DNA from: Azonexus hydrophilus DSM 23864
GTDB lineage: Bacteria; Pseudomonadota; Gammaproteobacteria; Burkholderiales; Rhodocyclaceae
Length of the DNA: 64,000 nucleotides
Direction of reading: 5' to 3'
Assembly: GCF_000429605.1 (NCBI RefSeq)
Contig: NZ_AUCE01000012.1
Coordinates: 248,001-312,000 of the forward strand
Shown: positions 1 to 7,897 of the stretch, in pieces
Position numbering within the stretch: position 1 is the first letter of the stretch
Layout: the number at the start of each line of letters is the position of its first letter
Notes under the pieces: model-generated
Seen by the model: the letters and a program-made list of their open reading frames with translations, nothing else
Database searches by the model: none
Told to the model about the DNA's origin: nothing
Position numbers and translations under genes: made by a program

Positions 1-3
1 ATG

Positions 4-56
4 GCAGGCAGATGGTCTTGGCCGGGAAGTATACCCGACTTCGCCAATCTGCCTGC
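4..56. repeat. Inverted repeat downstream of the pilin operon
   Basis: A perfect 10-bp inverted repeat, GCAGGCAGAT (4-13) and ATCTGCCTGC (47-56), encloses about 33 bases. The enclosed stretch holds shorter complementary pairs (TTGGC/GCCAA and GAAGT/ACTTC). No coding sequence is evident in bases 1-89. It lies just beyond the stop codon of the last minus-strand pilin gene, so it may form a 3-prime hairpin of that transcript. There is no U-tract, so a classical terminator is not supported. Confidence 0.45.
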
Positions 57-89
57 GGGGGACCCCGGACGGGCCAGGGTGTCGACGGC

Positions 90-698
90 TCAGACCTTGC
101 GACAGATGGTGTATTGCGTACTGCCATCGTCCTTGTAGGCGGTGGCTAGGTCGGTTTGTGGTGTGTTGTGGGCCGTTTGCTCGTAGGCCTGGATACTGCC
201 CTTTTCCGGCAAGCCGTCGTCCTGGTTGGTGTCAATGGCGTTGGCGATTTTTGCTGGCAGATTGGTCGTGCAGACAATAAGGTTACCCGCCGTGTTGCTG
301 GCTATTCCGGTGATGCCGCCGGCGGCATTGGTTGGTTGTTTGCCGCCCTCGGCATCACCGCTGATCAGTCCGGCGAAACGCAAATGTTGCCAGGCACGTA
401 GGCTGGCCTTGGTGCCGTCCGATGTGTTGAACTCTCCTTCGATGGTGCCTGTTCCGTTGCCAGAAGTAGCATCGGTCCAGCGTGCATTTGCCTGCGAGTC
501 ATCTCCCGGCAGTGCTTTGTAGCGATCCCGGTAGCCCAGAATGGCGATGGCGACGCCGTCGAGTTCCTTCTCGATTGCGCGGATCTTGCTCTGGGTCAGC
601 ATTTCCTGGCCTTTCAGGATGCCGCCCAGCAGGACGCCGATGATGACCAGCACGATGGCGATTTCGATCAGGGTGAAACCTTGTTGCCTGTGTTGCAT
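90..698 (-). CDS. Type IV pilin-like protein (prepilin N-methylation signal), last gene of MSHA-like operon
   Basis: This 202-residue protein starts with a short basic leader and the prepilin motif GFTLIEIAIVLVIIG. The leader would be cut by the prepilin peptidase after Gly7, and the conserved Glu5 of the mature protein is present. The hydrophobic helix is followed by a variable C-terminal region rich in Gly, Asn, Asp and Thr. Two cysteines (in VCTTN and ICRKV near the end) could form the disulfide loop typical of pilin D-regions. It is the last gene of the minus-strand pseudopilus operon, 26 bases after the preceding pilin-like gene, so it is the best candidate for a major or adhesive pilin of that machine. 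Assignment to mshA, mshC or mshD is not possible from sequence alone. Confidence 0.85.
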   Translation of the reverse strand: MQHRQQGFTLIEIAIVLVIIGVLLGGILKGQEMLTQSKIRAIEKELDGVAIAILGYRDRYKALPGDDSQANARWTDATSGNGTGTIEGEFNTSDGTKASLRAWQHLRFAGLISGDAEGGKQPTNAAGGITGIASNTAGNLIVCTTNLPAKIANAIDTNQDDGLPEKGSIQAYEQTAHNTPQTDLATAYKDDGSTQYTICRKV

Positions 699-724
699 GA
701 TGCGCTCCTTTGGTGGGTGAAAAA

Positions 725-1405
725 TCAGGGCAGGCGCCCGGCGGTGAGCATCCGGGTGTTGAGTACGGTAGGTACGATCCAGGCGACCAGATCGTCGTAT
801 TGGGCGTCCGGAGGACGGTTGACGAAGATGCGGTCAGTGTTGGCGTTTTCCGCTTCGTCGGGGGAGCTGGCTGGAGTGAGTTGGCCATTGCCGCGGTAGC
901 CGCCCAGGCCATTACGGCCATGGCTGACAATGACCGCCGGCAGTCCATTGGCGACCGTCTGACTGTTGTTGGCAGCAGGGCGGACCGCTAGCGTTCCCAT
1001 GCTTTCGAAGCTGAACCCAGCTCGGGCATCGTTTGCGGGCTCTGCAGTGAAAGCATCATGTGGGTAGTAAGTCAGGCGCTGCCCCCACGGGTCGGTCTCT
1101 GGCAGCCCGAGCGTGCGCCAGGGCAGTACCCCGCTTTTTCCGCGTACGCAGTCTTCTTCGCCGGCCTTGTCGGCGGAGCTGGCAAGCAACGGATCGGCGG
1201 CGCAGGGCAGGCGGCCATGGGTGATTGCGAATCCATACAGGGCTTCCAGGCTCAGTTCGAGTTGGGCGCGGGCGCGTTGTTCGGTGTGCAGGCGACGTTG
1301 TCCCGTGGTCTGGCCGAGCAGGCTGCCGGCGAGCAGGCCAATGATGATCAGGGCGATGCTCAGCTCGATCAGCGAGAAGCCGCGCTCAGTGGGCGATCTG
1401 GTCAT
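725..1405 (-). CDS. Pilin-like protein with LPC/LPW module
   Basis: I place the start at the ATG at 1405, which gives a 226-residue protein with an 8-residue leader ending RG before FSLIELSIALIIIGLLAG, a class III prepilin signal. Upstream in-frame codons overlap the previous gene and lack pilin features. The globular part holds LPCAAD, a second Cys, then LPWRTLGLPETDPWG and a tyrosine pair. The same arrangement occurs in the gene just upstream (1386-2528), so both proteins seem to carry a related extracellular module. The first 20 bases overlap the upstream coding sequence, which implies translational coupling. It is probably a minor pilin of the MSHA-like machine. Confidence 0.8.
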   Translation of the reverse strand: MTRSPTERGFSLIELSIALIIIGLLAGSLLGQTTGQRRLHTEQRARAQLELSLEALYGFAITHGRLPCAADPLLASSADKAGEEDCVRGKSGVLPWRTLGLPETDPWGQRLTYYPHDAFTAEPANDARAGFSFESMGTLAVRPAANNSQTVANGLPAVIVSHGRNGLGGYRGNGQLTPASSPDEAENANTDRIFVNRPPDAQYDDLVAWIVPTVLNTRMLTAGRLP

Positions 1406-2528
1406 TGTGGTCGGGGCGCCGTTGCCGGGCGTCGAAGGTGTTGTCCGGCATTTCCGCATCGCCGTTGCGCGAAGGAGCGGCATTCCTGCCTTCGAGGTAG
1501 TCGGCGACATCCTTGCCGGGACGTTGCTGGCCGTTGATTCTGGCGCCGGCAGCAATGACCAGCAGCGGACGAGCCGGCTGGCCGGGAATCTGCAGGCTGG
1601 CCTGTTCGGGTTCCAAGGCGTCGCCAAACTGGTAGAAGACGCTGTCCGACCATTTGCCCTCATACCACCAGCTATTCGGCTCGGCGAGAAAGTTGCAGCT
1701 CGCTGATGTCCAGGCCATGGGCTGGTGCTCTCCTTCGCCATCGTTGGCTGGCTGGCTCAGTGGCACCCGGCCGAACCGACTGCCGCTGCGTCCTTCGCCG
1801 AAGTTTGACGAGAGTGGGGCGGGCCAGGGGTAGCGGCCGGTTTGCCGGGCGTATGCGCTCAGGCAGTCGCGCAGTTTGTGCGCGATGCGCAGTTCGACCG
1901 CTGCCATCAGGCTGCCGCGGGTGATGCTGAGGATGCTGTCGTTACTCTCCGGCGCCGTCTTGAAATCCCGTGGGTTGTTCTGGCTCAGGCTGGCTTCGAG
2001 GTAATCCGCCGGGTTGTTCGATGGCCTTTTCTGTCCAGGCAATGGTGCGCCGGGGCGAATGATCAAGGCGGCGATATCGCCCTTGCCGTTCAGGGAAAGT
2101 CCGGTCGCGCTATCGCTGTTGATCGGGTGGGCACTCTGATGGTCGCGCAGCCCCGGTGCGATGACGTACCAGAGCGTATTCTGGTTGTCGTCGACCGGTT
2201 GAGGAATGTCCAGGGTGCTCCACGGCAGGCGACCGATCAGGCTGGGGCAGTGCTGGCCGGCCAGCAAATCGGCTCTGCCGTCGCCGGGGGTGGTGGGTTT
2301 CCATTGCGCCGGGCAGGGCAGGCTGCCGGGGCGATTGGTATCGTTGGCGGCGCGGGCGATCAAGGCTTCACGTGCCAGTGCCATTGCCGCCTGTTGGGCG
2401 CGCGTGCTTTCCAGACGTGCTTGGTTGGCCGAGCCTTGGGCGTAGGCCATGTATCCCGCAAATCCGAGCAGGCTGAGCAGTAGGGCATACAGTACTGCGC
2501 CGCTTTGATGCCTGCTTGTCGTTTTCAT
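1386..2528 (-). CDS. Large pilus-associated protein with pilin-like N-terminus (unassigned)
   Basis: The ATG at 2528 overlaps the preceding stop codon as ATGA and gives about 380 residues. The N-terminus is a short basic stretch with SGAVLYALLLSLLGFAGYMAYA, a membrane helix resembling PilX-type proteins but without a full GFTLIE prepilin motif. Next come a region with LPCPAQW, a Cys, LPWSTLDIPQPVDD and WYVIAPG, then a long second half with further cysteines (DCLSAY, SASCNF). I do not recognise a named family. The position between MshK-like and pilin genes and the LPC/LPW module shared with the next gene suggest an extracellular component of the pilus tip or a minor pilin. Confidence 0.7.
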   Translation of the reverse strand: MKTTSRHQSGAVLYALLLSLLGFAGYMAYAQGSANQARLESTRAQQAAMALAREALIARAANDTNRPGSLPCPAQWKPTTPGDGRADLLAGQHCPSLIGRLPWSTLDIPQPVDDNQNTLWYVIAPGLRDHQSAHPINSDSATGLSLNGKGDIAALIIRPGAPLPGQKRPSNNPADYLEASLSQNNPRDFKTAPESNDSILSITRGSLMAAVELRIAHKLRDCLSAYARQTGRYPWPAPLSSNFGEGRSGSRFGRVPLSQPANDGEGEHQPMAWTSASCNFLAEPNSWWYEGKWSDSVFYQFGDALEPEQASLQIPGQPARPLLVIAAGARINGQQRPGKDVADYLEGRNAAPSRNGDAEMPDNTFDARQRRPDHNDQIAH

Positions 2529-2830
2529 CGTTTCTCCGGTGCTGGGTGGCGCAACACGCTGCCGCTCGGCAGCAACGGGGTTTGTCGGCTGTCGCCGATG
2601 GGCGTGGTGGAGCGCGTAGCGTCTTGTGCCTTGCCATCGATCCATTGAATTTCGCGTCCGTTCGGGGATTTCAGGAAGCCGTCGTTACGTTCCGGCGCCT
2701 GTCGGGAGTCTTCGAGCAGGCGTCGTTGTTCCGGGGTGAAAAAAAGCCTGCCCAGCGTTTCCGCCGGGCAGGTGAAGCTGGTCAGCGAACCGACCAGCAG
2801 GGGCAGAAAGGAGTGCTTGGCGGTGTTCAT
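2525..2830 (-). CDS. Small exported protein, MshK-like position
   Basis: A 101-residue protein starting at the ATG at 2830, whose start overlaps the upstream stop as ATGA. The N-terminus is a plausible Sec signal peptide with a hydrophobic core (LLVGSLTSF). The mature part begins with GRLFFTPEQRRLLE, an FFTPEQR-type motif that I recall from small periplasmic proteins of betaproteobacterial pilus loci. The remainder is polar and basic. By position it corresponds to MshK in the Vibrio order I-J-K, but similarity cannot be confirmed here. Translational coupling on both sides supports a structural role in the pseudopilus. Confidence 0.7.
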   Translation of the reverse strand: MNTAKHSFLPLLVGSLTSFTCPAETLGRLFFTPEQRRLLEDSRQAPERNDGFLKSPNGREIQWIDGKAQDATRSTTPIGDSRQTPLLPSGSVLRHPAPEKR

Positions 2831-3297
2831 TGCTGCATTTCCAGCGCGACCAGCTGGCAACTGGCGAACATGCCGTCTTCAGCGCGGGTCAAGCGGCAAC
2901 CGCGCAATTGGTGCTGAATTGGCGAACGCGCCTGCCAATCGGCGATTCTGGAGAGCAGAGCTTCCTCGTGTACGAAGGTGCTTTCCAGCGGTGCCGGATA
3001 CTCACGCCAGCGAGCCTCCGCCGTGGCGTGAGGCGCTGCCGGCTGGCTCGGCTGGGTTACCTCAAGCATCTGAATGTCGGCCAGCAATCGCTGCGCCTGC
3101 TCGGCACTCTGCAACGCCTGTCTTAGCTCGCTGAGCTGGCGCTCACTTGCAGATATTTCCTTGCGCAGTCCGTCAAGTTGGCTGGCTGCTTGCGCCGCCC
3201 GCTGCCACGACCAGAGCGCCAGGCCAGCGCTGAACAGCCAGCAGAGTGTGCAAAAAAGCAGTGGGGTACGCAGGGGGCGCGGAAGGTCGAATCTCAT
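2827..3297 (-). CDS. MshJ/PilO-like inner-membrane pilus assembly protein
   Basis: This 156-residue protein has one N-terminal membrane helix (LLFCTLCWLFSAGLALWSW), then a coiled-coil stretch of about 50 residues rich in Glu, Gln and Leu (SERQLSELRQALQSAEQAQ), then a small globular domain. This is the bitopic PilO/GspM/MshJ layout. Such proteins form the alignment subcomplex that links the ATPase/platform to the secretin. The start overlaps the stop of the MshI-like gene as ATGA. The name rests on topology and gene order rather than strong sequence motifs. Confidence 0.7.
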   Translation of the reverse strand: MRFDLPRPLRTPLLFCTLCWLFSAGLALWSWQRAAQAASQLDGLRKEISASERQLSELRQALQSAEQAQRLLADIQMLEVTQPSQPAAPHATAEARWREYPAPLESTFVHEEALLSRIADWQARSPIQHQLRGCRLTRAEDGMFASCQLVALEMQQ

Positions 3298-4631
3298 GTT
3301 GCTCCCAGCGGCGTCCTGAGCAGTTGTAGCGAAAAGCGGAATTCGCCGGGGCTGATCGCTTGCGGACGGGTGACAAGTCGGGCTGCTTGATGGCCAGGCT
3401 GGCGCAAACTCTGTAGGAGTTCTCCGGCCTGTTTCTCGTCGGCGGCCTGGATGCTGCCTTCCAGTTGCAGTTGGGGGTGAGCATTGGTCAGCGCCTGTTC
3501 GGTGGGGATACGCCAGTCGATGCTGTCGAGTTGAATCTCGGGACGTTGGTCTAGCGCTCGGCTCAGCGCAACCAAGTCGTCGGCGAAAGCGCTGCGTTGC
3601 TGAAGCAGTTGCCGGTGTTCCTGGATAAATTGTTGCCGTTGGGCCGGCGTCATTCCGTCGCGGTCAAGCTCGGCCATCGCGGTGGCGACAGCCTGTTGGG
3701 CGTGTGCGAGATGCTGTTGTGCCGTGCTAGCCTGCCGGTGCAAGGTATTGAATTCGATCCAACGTTCAACTGACATGCTCAGGCCGGCACCCAGTGCCAG
3801 CATGCCCAGATACCAGCACCAGCGCCCGTACTGCCGTTGGCGTGCGATTGCTCTGGCCGAGGGCGGTGCAAACTGCCAGTCGGGCCAATGTTTGTCGGCG
3901 AGCGCGAGAATGAGTTGTGCCGCATCCTCGTTCGTCGGTAGATGCCTGATTGTGGCGCTGGCCGGTAGCGGCGGGTGCCAATCGGGTGGTCCGATGAGGC
4001 ACAGCGTGGGCGGAATCTCTGCGGCGCCGCCTTGCATGAGCAGTCGCCGCCAGGCGTCGTCGATGGCGGTATCGTCATCGTTTGTCGTCCATTGCACGGC
4101 ACAAGGCAGGCCGTGTTCGAGCAGCGTGAGCCGGCAGGCGTGGCAGTGTTTGCTCAGAACGACGAGTTGGGCGGGGGCGTCGGGTACTTTGCCGAGCAAT
4201 GGCGTCAGTAACTGGGGCAAGGTGTAGACGCCGCTCAAGGCGACGCTGCGCAGTCGTTGTGTCCAGCCGTCGAAGGCACTACTGTTGCTCACGGCCATGA
4301 GCGAGATTCGCGTGTTTTCCTCTCGTCGGCCCTTGTTCAAGCCGACACATCGCCACGGGGTGTCGGGGAAAGCGCGGCGACTTCGGGTTTCTGCGAGTTG
4401 GCGGCGCTCGCGTTGCGGTAGTGAGGGCATGGCCTCACCGAGATAACGCTCCTCGTGCCGGTTGATCAGCAGCAGGAAATTCCTTTTGTCGGCCATCGTC
4501 AGGAAATGACTGAAAGCGTCTAAGCCGTCCGGGTTTTCCGGGAAGTCGGCAATTCTCTCCGTCTGCCCGTTACGCCTTTCCCAGGCGGACATGCCGTTTT
4601 CGTCGAGGTAAAGGCGAATGGCCTGCGTCAT
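3294..4631 (-). CDS. mshI: MshI-like pilus assembly protein (PilM/PilN-type fusion)
   Basis: A 445-residue protein. The first ~260 residues look like an actin-fold PilM/GspL-type cytoplasmic domain. A single membrane helix follows (WCWYLGMLALGAGLSMSV, about residues 270-290), then a coiled coil and a periplasmic domain resembling PilN. MshI combines these roles in MSHA systems, recruiting the ATPase and binding MshJ. Start and stop both overlap neighbours by four bases, so it is translationally coupled to mshG and the MshJ-like gene. The family assignment is moderate, because the actin-like motifs are weak to the eye. Confidence 0.75.
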   Translation of the reverse strand: MTQAIRLYLDENGMSAWERRNGQTERIADFPENPDGLDAFSHFLTMADKRNFLLLINRHEERYLGEAMPSLPQRERRQLAETRSRRAFPDTPWRCVGLNKGRREENTRISLMAVSNSSAFDGWTQRLRSVALSGVYTLPQLLTPLLGKVPDAPAQLVVLSKHCHACRLTLLEHGLPCAVQWTTNDDDTAIDDAWRRLLMQGGAAEIPPTLCLIGPPDWHPPLPASATIRHLPTNEDAAQLILALADKHWPDWQFAPPSARAIARQRQYGRWCWYLGMLALGAGLSMSVERWIEFNTLHRQASTAQQHLAHAQQAVATAMAELDRDGMTPAQRQQFIQEHRQLLQQRSAFADDLVALSRALDQRPEIQLDSIDWRIPTEQALTNAHPQLQLEGSIQAADEKQAGELLQSLRQPGHQAARLVTRPQAISPGEFRFSLQLLRTPLGAT

Positions 4632-5809
4632 GGGATTCCTCCGTCGATCATTCCATAGAGCGGCTGGATGGTTGCCAGCATGATCCAGCCCAGCAGCAGG
4701 CCGATCAGCAGTGTCAGCGCCGGGCCGGTCAGACTTTGCAGGGTGGCCATGGCGTCGCCGGCTTCGCGTTCGCAGCGCCTGACGATGTGCTCAAGTGCCT
4801 GCTCCAGCGTGCCACTGCGTTCGCCGGCGTGCAGGATGCGGATCAGTAGCGGGGGGAAAAAGTCGTGGCGTGAGAAGGCTTCGGCCAGGGCGCTTCCCTG
4901 TTCGACGTCATCGGCGATCTGGCCAACGATGTTGCCGGCGAAACGGTTGTCGATGGCTGCCGGAATGCTCCTGAGTGCTTCCAGTAGCGGAATGCCGCTG
5001 CTGTAGAGCAGGGCGAGCAGTTCGGCCAGTCGCGCGGTCAGGAGTCGGCGCCGGATCTGGCCGATGAGCGGGATGAGCAGGCTCAGGCGATCGATCTCCG
5101 GCGCCAGCGCCGGATGCCGTCGCAGGCCGCTGGCCGAGACAAGCAGCACGACCGGTGGCAGTCCCAGCCAGGGCCAGTGGTGCTGCAGAAAATCGGCCGT
5201 CGCGAATAGCAGGGTACTGGCCAGCGGCAGCGACTGGCTGCTGTCGGTCAGGAAATTGCGAATCTGCGGCACCAGGTAGAACATCAGGAACAAGCCGGCA
5301 GCGAGGACCATCAGACCGGCGAGCAGCGGTTGCAGCAGGAGCTTTTTCGTGGTCCTGGCTTGCGCTTCGCTCTGCTGCAGACTGTTGCCCAGGCGGCGCA
5401 GGCTGTCTGCCAGCCGGCCGCTGTATTCACCGGCGTGGATGATGCCGACGCAGTCGGGGGGCAGCTTTTCTTCCGCCAGGGCTTGCGACAATGACTGGCC
5501 GGCGACGAGTCGCTCGCCCAGGCGCCGACACAAGGCCGGCAGGCGCGTGCCCTCGGCGCTGGCGCCAAGATCGTGGAGCGCCTCGGTCAGGGGGATGCCG
5601 GCGGCGAGGAGTTGTTCGACCTGCAGGCAGAAGTCGGCCAGCTCGGCGCGTGACATTCGGGCCGGCCGGCGCAGACGTCGAGGTTTGGCGTTGATCAATT
5701 CCAGGCCGAGCTGCAGCAATTCCGCTTCCAGGTGCGTCCGCGAGCAGGCTTCCCGTTCGCCGGAAACACGTTGCTGTTGGCGGTCGAGTGCCAGGTAGCG
5801 AAAGTGCAT
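4628..5809 (-). CDS. mshG: Type II/IV secretion inner-membrane platform protein (GspF/PilC/MshG family)
   Basis: The ATG at 5809 lies two bases after the mshE stop and gives 393 residues starting MHFRYLALD, the usual N-terminus of this family. A longer in-frame extension would run through mshE and is unlikely. Two repeated T2SSF domains are visible, each opening with a cytoplasmic helical bundle (MSRAELADFCLQVEQLLAAG; LLTARLAELLALLYSSGIPL) containing the typical GIPLTEAL / GIPLLEAL motif. Three hydrophobic membrane segments follow the usual order. The protein anchors pseudopilus assembly in the inner membrane and couples MshE ATP hydrolysis to pilin extraction. Confidence 0.9.
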   Translation of the reverse strand: MHFRYLALDRQQQRVSGEREACSRTHLEAELLQLGLELINAKPRRLRRPARMSRAELADFCLQVEQLLAAGIPLTEALHDLGASAEGTRLPALCRRLGERLVAGQSLSQALAEEKLPPDCVGIIHAGEYSGRLADSLRRLGNSLQQSEAQARTTKKLLLQPLLAGLMVLAAGLFLMFYLVPQIRNFLTDSSQSLPLASTLLFATADFLQHHWPWLGLPPVVLLVSASGLRRHPALAPEIDRLSLLIPLIGQIRRRLLTARLAELLALLYSSGIPLLEALRSIPAAIDNRFAGNIVGQIADDVEQGSALAEAFSRHDFFPPLLIRILHAGERSGTLEQALEHIVRRCEREAGDAMATLQSLTGPALTLLIGLLLGWIMLATIQPLYGMIDGGIP

Positions 5810-5811
5810 GT

Positions 5812-7467
5812 TTACAACCAATCGCTCAGATCGACGGCCCGGCTGACTTCTTCGAGCGTGGTATCGCCCCGGCGTACGGCTTCCAGCGCGTTGTCGGCCA
5901 GGGTGGTGAAACCGCGCTTCCTGGCCTGGGCAAACAGTTCGGGGGGCGAAGCTGCATCGGCGAGCAGGAGGTCGAGTGCCTTGTCGATGCGCAGGATTTC
6001 CATCAACACCAGGCGACCGCGATAGCCGCGCTGGCGACAGGCTGGGCAGGCGCCAGCCGATGGCAGCGTTGTTGTGCCCAGTAGTGCCGATTCCGCTGGC
6101 GTGGCCGGACGCTCGCCGCGGCAGTTCGGACACAGGCGGCGTACCAGGCGTTGGGCGACGATGCCGGTCAGGTTGCCGTGCAGCATGCGCGGGCTGATGC
6201 CGAGCTCGGCCAGTCGTGACAGGGCGGCGATGGTGCTGCCGGCGTGCAGGGTGGCGAACACCTGGTGGCCGGTCAGCGCGGCGCGCAGGGTCATTGCCGC
6301 AGTTTCGCCATCGCGGATCTCGCCGATGAGCATGGTGTCGGGGTCCTGACGGAGCATCGAGCGGACGCCGTCGGCGAAATCCATCTTGACCTTGTCGGAG
6401 AGCGAGGTCTGGCGCAACAGCGGTAACGGGTATTCGACCGGGTCTTCCAGGGTCATGATGTTGACGCTGTCGTTCCTGAGCCGGTTGAGCAGCGAGTAGA
6501 GGGTGGTCGTCTTGCCGCTGCCGGTCGGCCCGGTGACCAGGAAAAGCCCTTCGGGGCGAGACAGCATGCGTTCGAGCAAGGCTTGGTGCGCGTTGCCGAT
6601 GCCCAGCGACTCCAGCGGGACGATGCCCTTTTGTCGGTCGAGTACGCGCAGCACGATGCTTTCGCCGTGGATGCCGGGTTGGCTGGCAACCCGGAAATCG
6701 ATGTCGCGGCCACCGATGCGTCGGCCGAGATGACCATCCTGCGGTAGCCGATTTTCCGCGATGTTCATGCCGGAAATGACCTTGATCCGGCTCGCCAGTG
6801 GTGCCCAGGTCGAACGGTGCAGGATGCGGATGGTTTCCAGCAGGCCGTCGATCCGGTAGCGGATGCGCAGGCTGGCCGCTTCCGGCTCGAAGTGCAAGTC
6901 GGAGGCTTGGCGCCTGACAGCGTCGGCGAGCAGCGCATCAACCAGGCGGACGGCCGGCGAATCGCCCGAGAGCGAATTCAGCGGACCTTTGCCTTCGAAC
7001 TCGTCGAGAATGCCGTCGATGGCCAGCGCGCAGCCGTAATGCAGGTCGATGGCTTGCTCGATTTCGCCGGGGGCGGCCAGCAGGATTTCGGTGTCCATGC
7101 CGGCGGGGGTGTGCGCGTGCAGGCTGGCCAGCGCCTGGTGGTCGCGGGGTGATGACATGGCCAGGCGCCAGCGACGGCGTCCGGGATTGATGGCGATCGG
7201 CAGGATGCGATGGCGGCGGGCGGTTTCGGCCGGCAGGAGCCGGATGGCTTCGGGGGCGATGTCGTGGCGCGACGGGTCGAAGCGTTCCAGGCCGAGTTGC
7301 CGGGAAAGGACGTCGCTGACCCCGGGCTCGTCGGCAAAACCCAGGGCGTGTACCAAGATGCCGAGTGGCTGGCGGTTCTTCTGTTGTTCGACCAGGGCGA
7401 TACGCAACTGATCCTCGTCGATCAGGCCGGCTTCGAGCAGGTGTTGGCCCAGCAGCTTGTTGTTCAT
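5812..7467 (-). CDS. mshE: Type II/IV secretion ATPase (GspE/PilB/MshE family)
   Basis: A 551-residue hexameric assembly ATPase. The N-terminal GspE_N domain begins LLGQHLLEAGLIDEDQLR; in MSHA-type ATPases such as Vibrio MshE this domain binds c-di-GMP, which would fit the many c-di-GMP proteins in this window. The Walker A motif GPTGSGK occupies residues 313-319, followed by an Asp box and the Walker B-like GEIRDGETA. A tetracysteine zinc site is visible at Cys446/449 and Cys474/477 (CPNC and CPAC). All catalytic motifs are intact, so it should power assembly rather than be vestigial. The start overlaps the TPR gene stop by four bases. Confidence 0.93.
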   Translation of the reverse strand: MNNKLLGQHLLEAGLIDEDQLRIALVEQQKNRQPLGILVHALGFADEPGVSDVLSRQLGLERFDPSRHDIAPEAIRLLPAETARRHRILPIAINPGRRRWRLAMSSPRDHQALASLHAHTPAGMDTEILLAAPGEIEQAIDLHYGCALAIDGILDEFEGKGPLNSLSGDSPAVRLVDALLADAVRRQASDLHFEPEAASLRIRYRIDGLLETIRILHRSTWAPLASRIKVISGMNIAENRLPQDGHLGRRIGGRDIDFRVASQPGIHGESIVLRVLDRQKGIVPLESLGIGNAHQALLERMLSRPEGLFLVTGPTGSGKTTTLYSLLNRLRNDSVNIMTLEDPVEYPLPLLRQTSLSDKVKMDFADGVRSMLRQDPDTMLIGEIRDGETAAMTLRAALTGHQVFATLHAGSTIAALSRLAELGISPRMLHGNLTGIVAQRLVRRLCPNCRGERPATPAESALLGTTTLPSAGACPACRQRGYRGRLVLMEILRIDKALDLLLADAASPPELFAQARKRGFTTLADNALEAVRRGDTTLEEVSRAVDLSDWL

Positions 7468-7895
7468 GGCAGCGCCGCCCGCAGTTGCGTCAGGCGCTGG
7501 TGTGCCGCTGCCTGCCGGAAGTTGTGGGCTTGTTCCGCCGCCAGTTCAAGCGCGCCCTGGTAGTAATGGCTGGCGGCAACGGTCTGCTCCAGGTGGTCGA
7601 GGCAGACGGCCAGGTTGTACAGGGTGTCGGCTTGTTCTGGTGCCAGGGCGTTGGCGCTGGCGTAGGCCTGGCGGGCTTCGGCCCAGCGCTGTTCACGGCT
7701 GAGCAGGCTGCCGAGACGGAATTGCAGTTCGGCGTTCCCGGGGTGCGTCGCTATCAACTCGCGTAGCTGGCTTTCCTGATCGTCGTCGGCTACCGCAAGG
7801 CTGAGGGCGGAGTGAATGAAAGGGGCGGCACCATCAGCAACAGCGGTGGTGCTCGATAGCGCCAGACAAAGGCAGAGTGGGATAGCGCGCTGCAT
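7464..7895 (-). CDS. Small periplasmic TPR protein (MshN-like position)
   Basis: A 143-residue protein with an N-terminal signal peptide (IPLCLCLALSSTTAVADG) and at least two tetratricopeptide-like repeats (AELQFRLGSLLSREQRWAEA; ADTLYNLAVCLDHLEQ). TPR proteins in this position, such as MshN in the MSHA cluster, help secretin assembly, but this one is much shorter than MshN and lacks an obvious membrane anchor besides the signal. It starts two bases after mshL and overlaps mshE. The role is inferred from position. Confidence 0.75.
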   Translation of the reverse strand: MQRAIPLCLCLALSSTTAVADGAAPFIHSALSLAVADDDQESQLRELIATHPGNAELQFRLGSLLSREQRWAEARQAYASANALAPEQADTLYNLAVCLDHLEQTVAASHYYQGALELAAEQAHNFRQAAAHQRLTQLRAALP

Positions 7896-7897
7896 GC

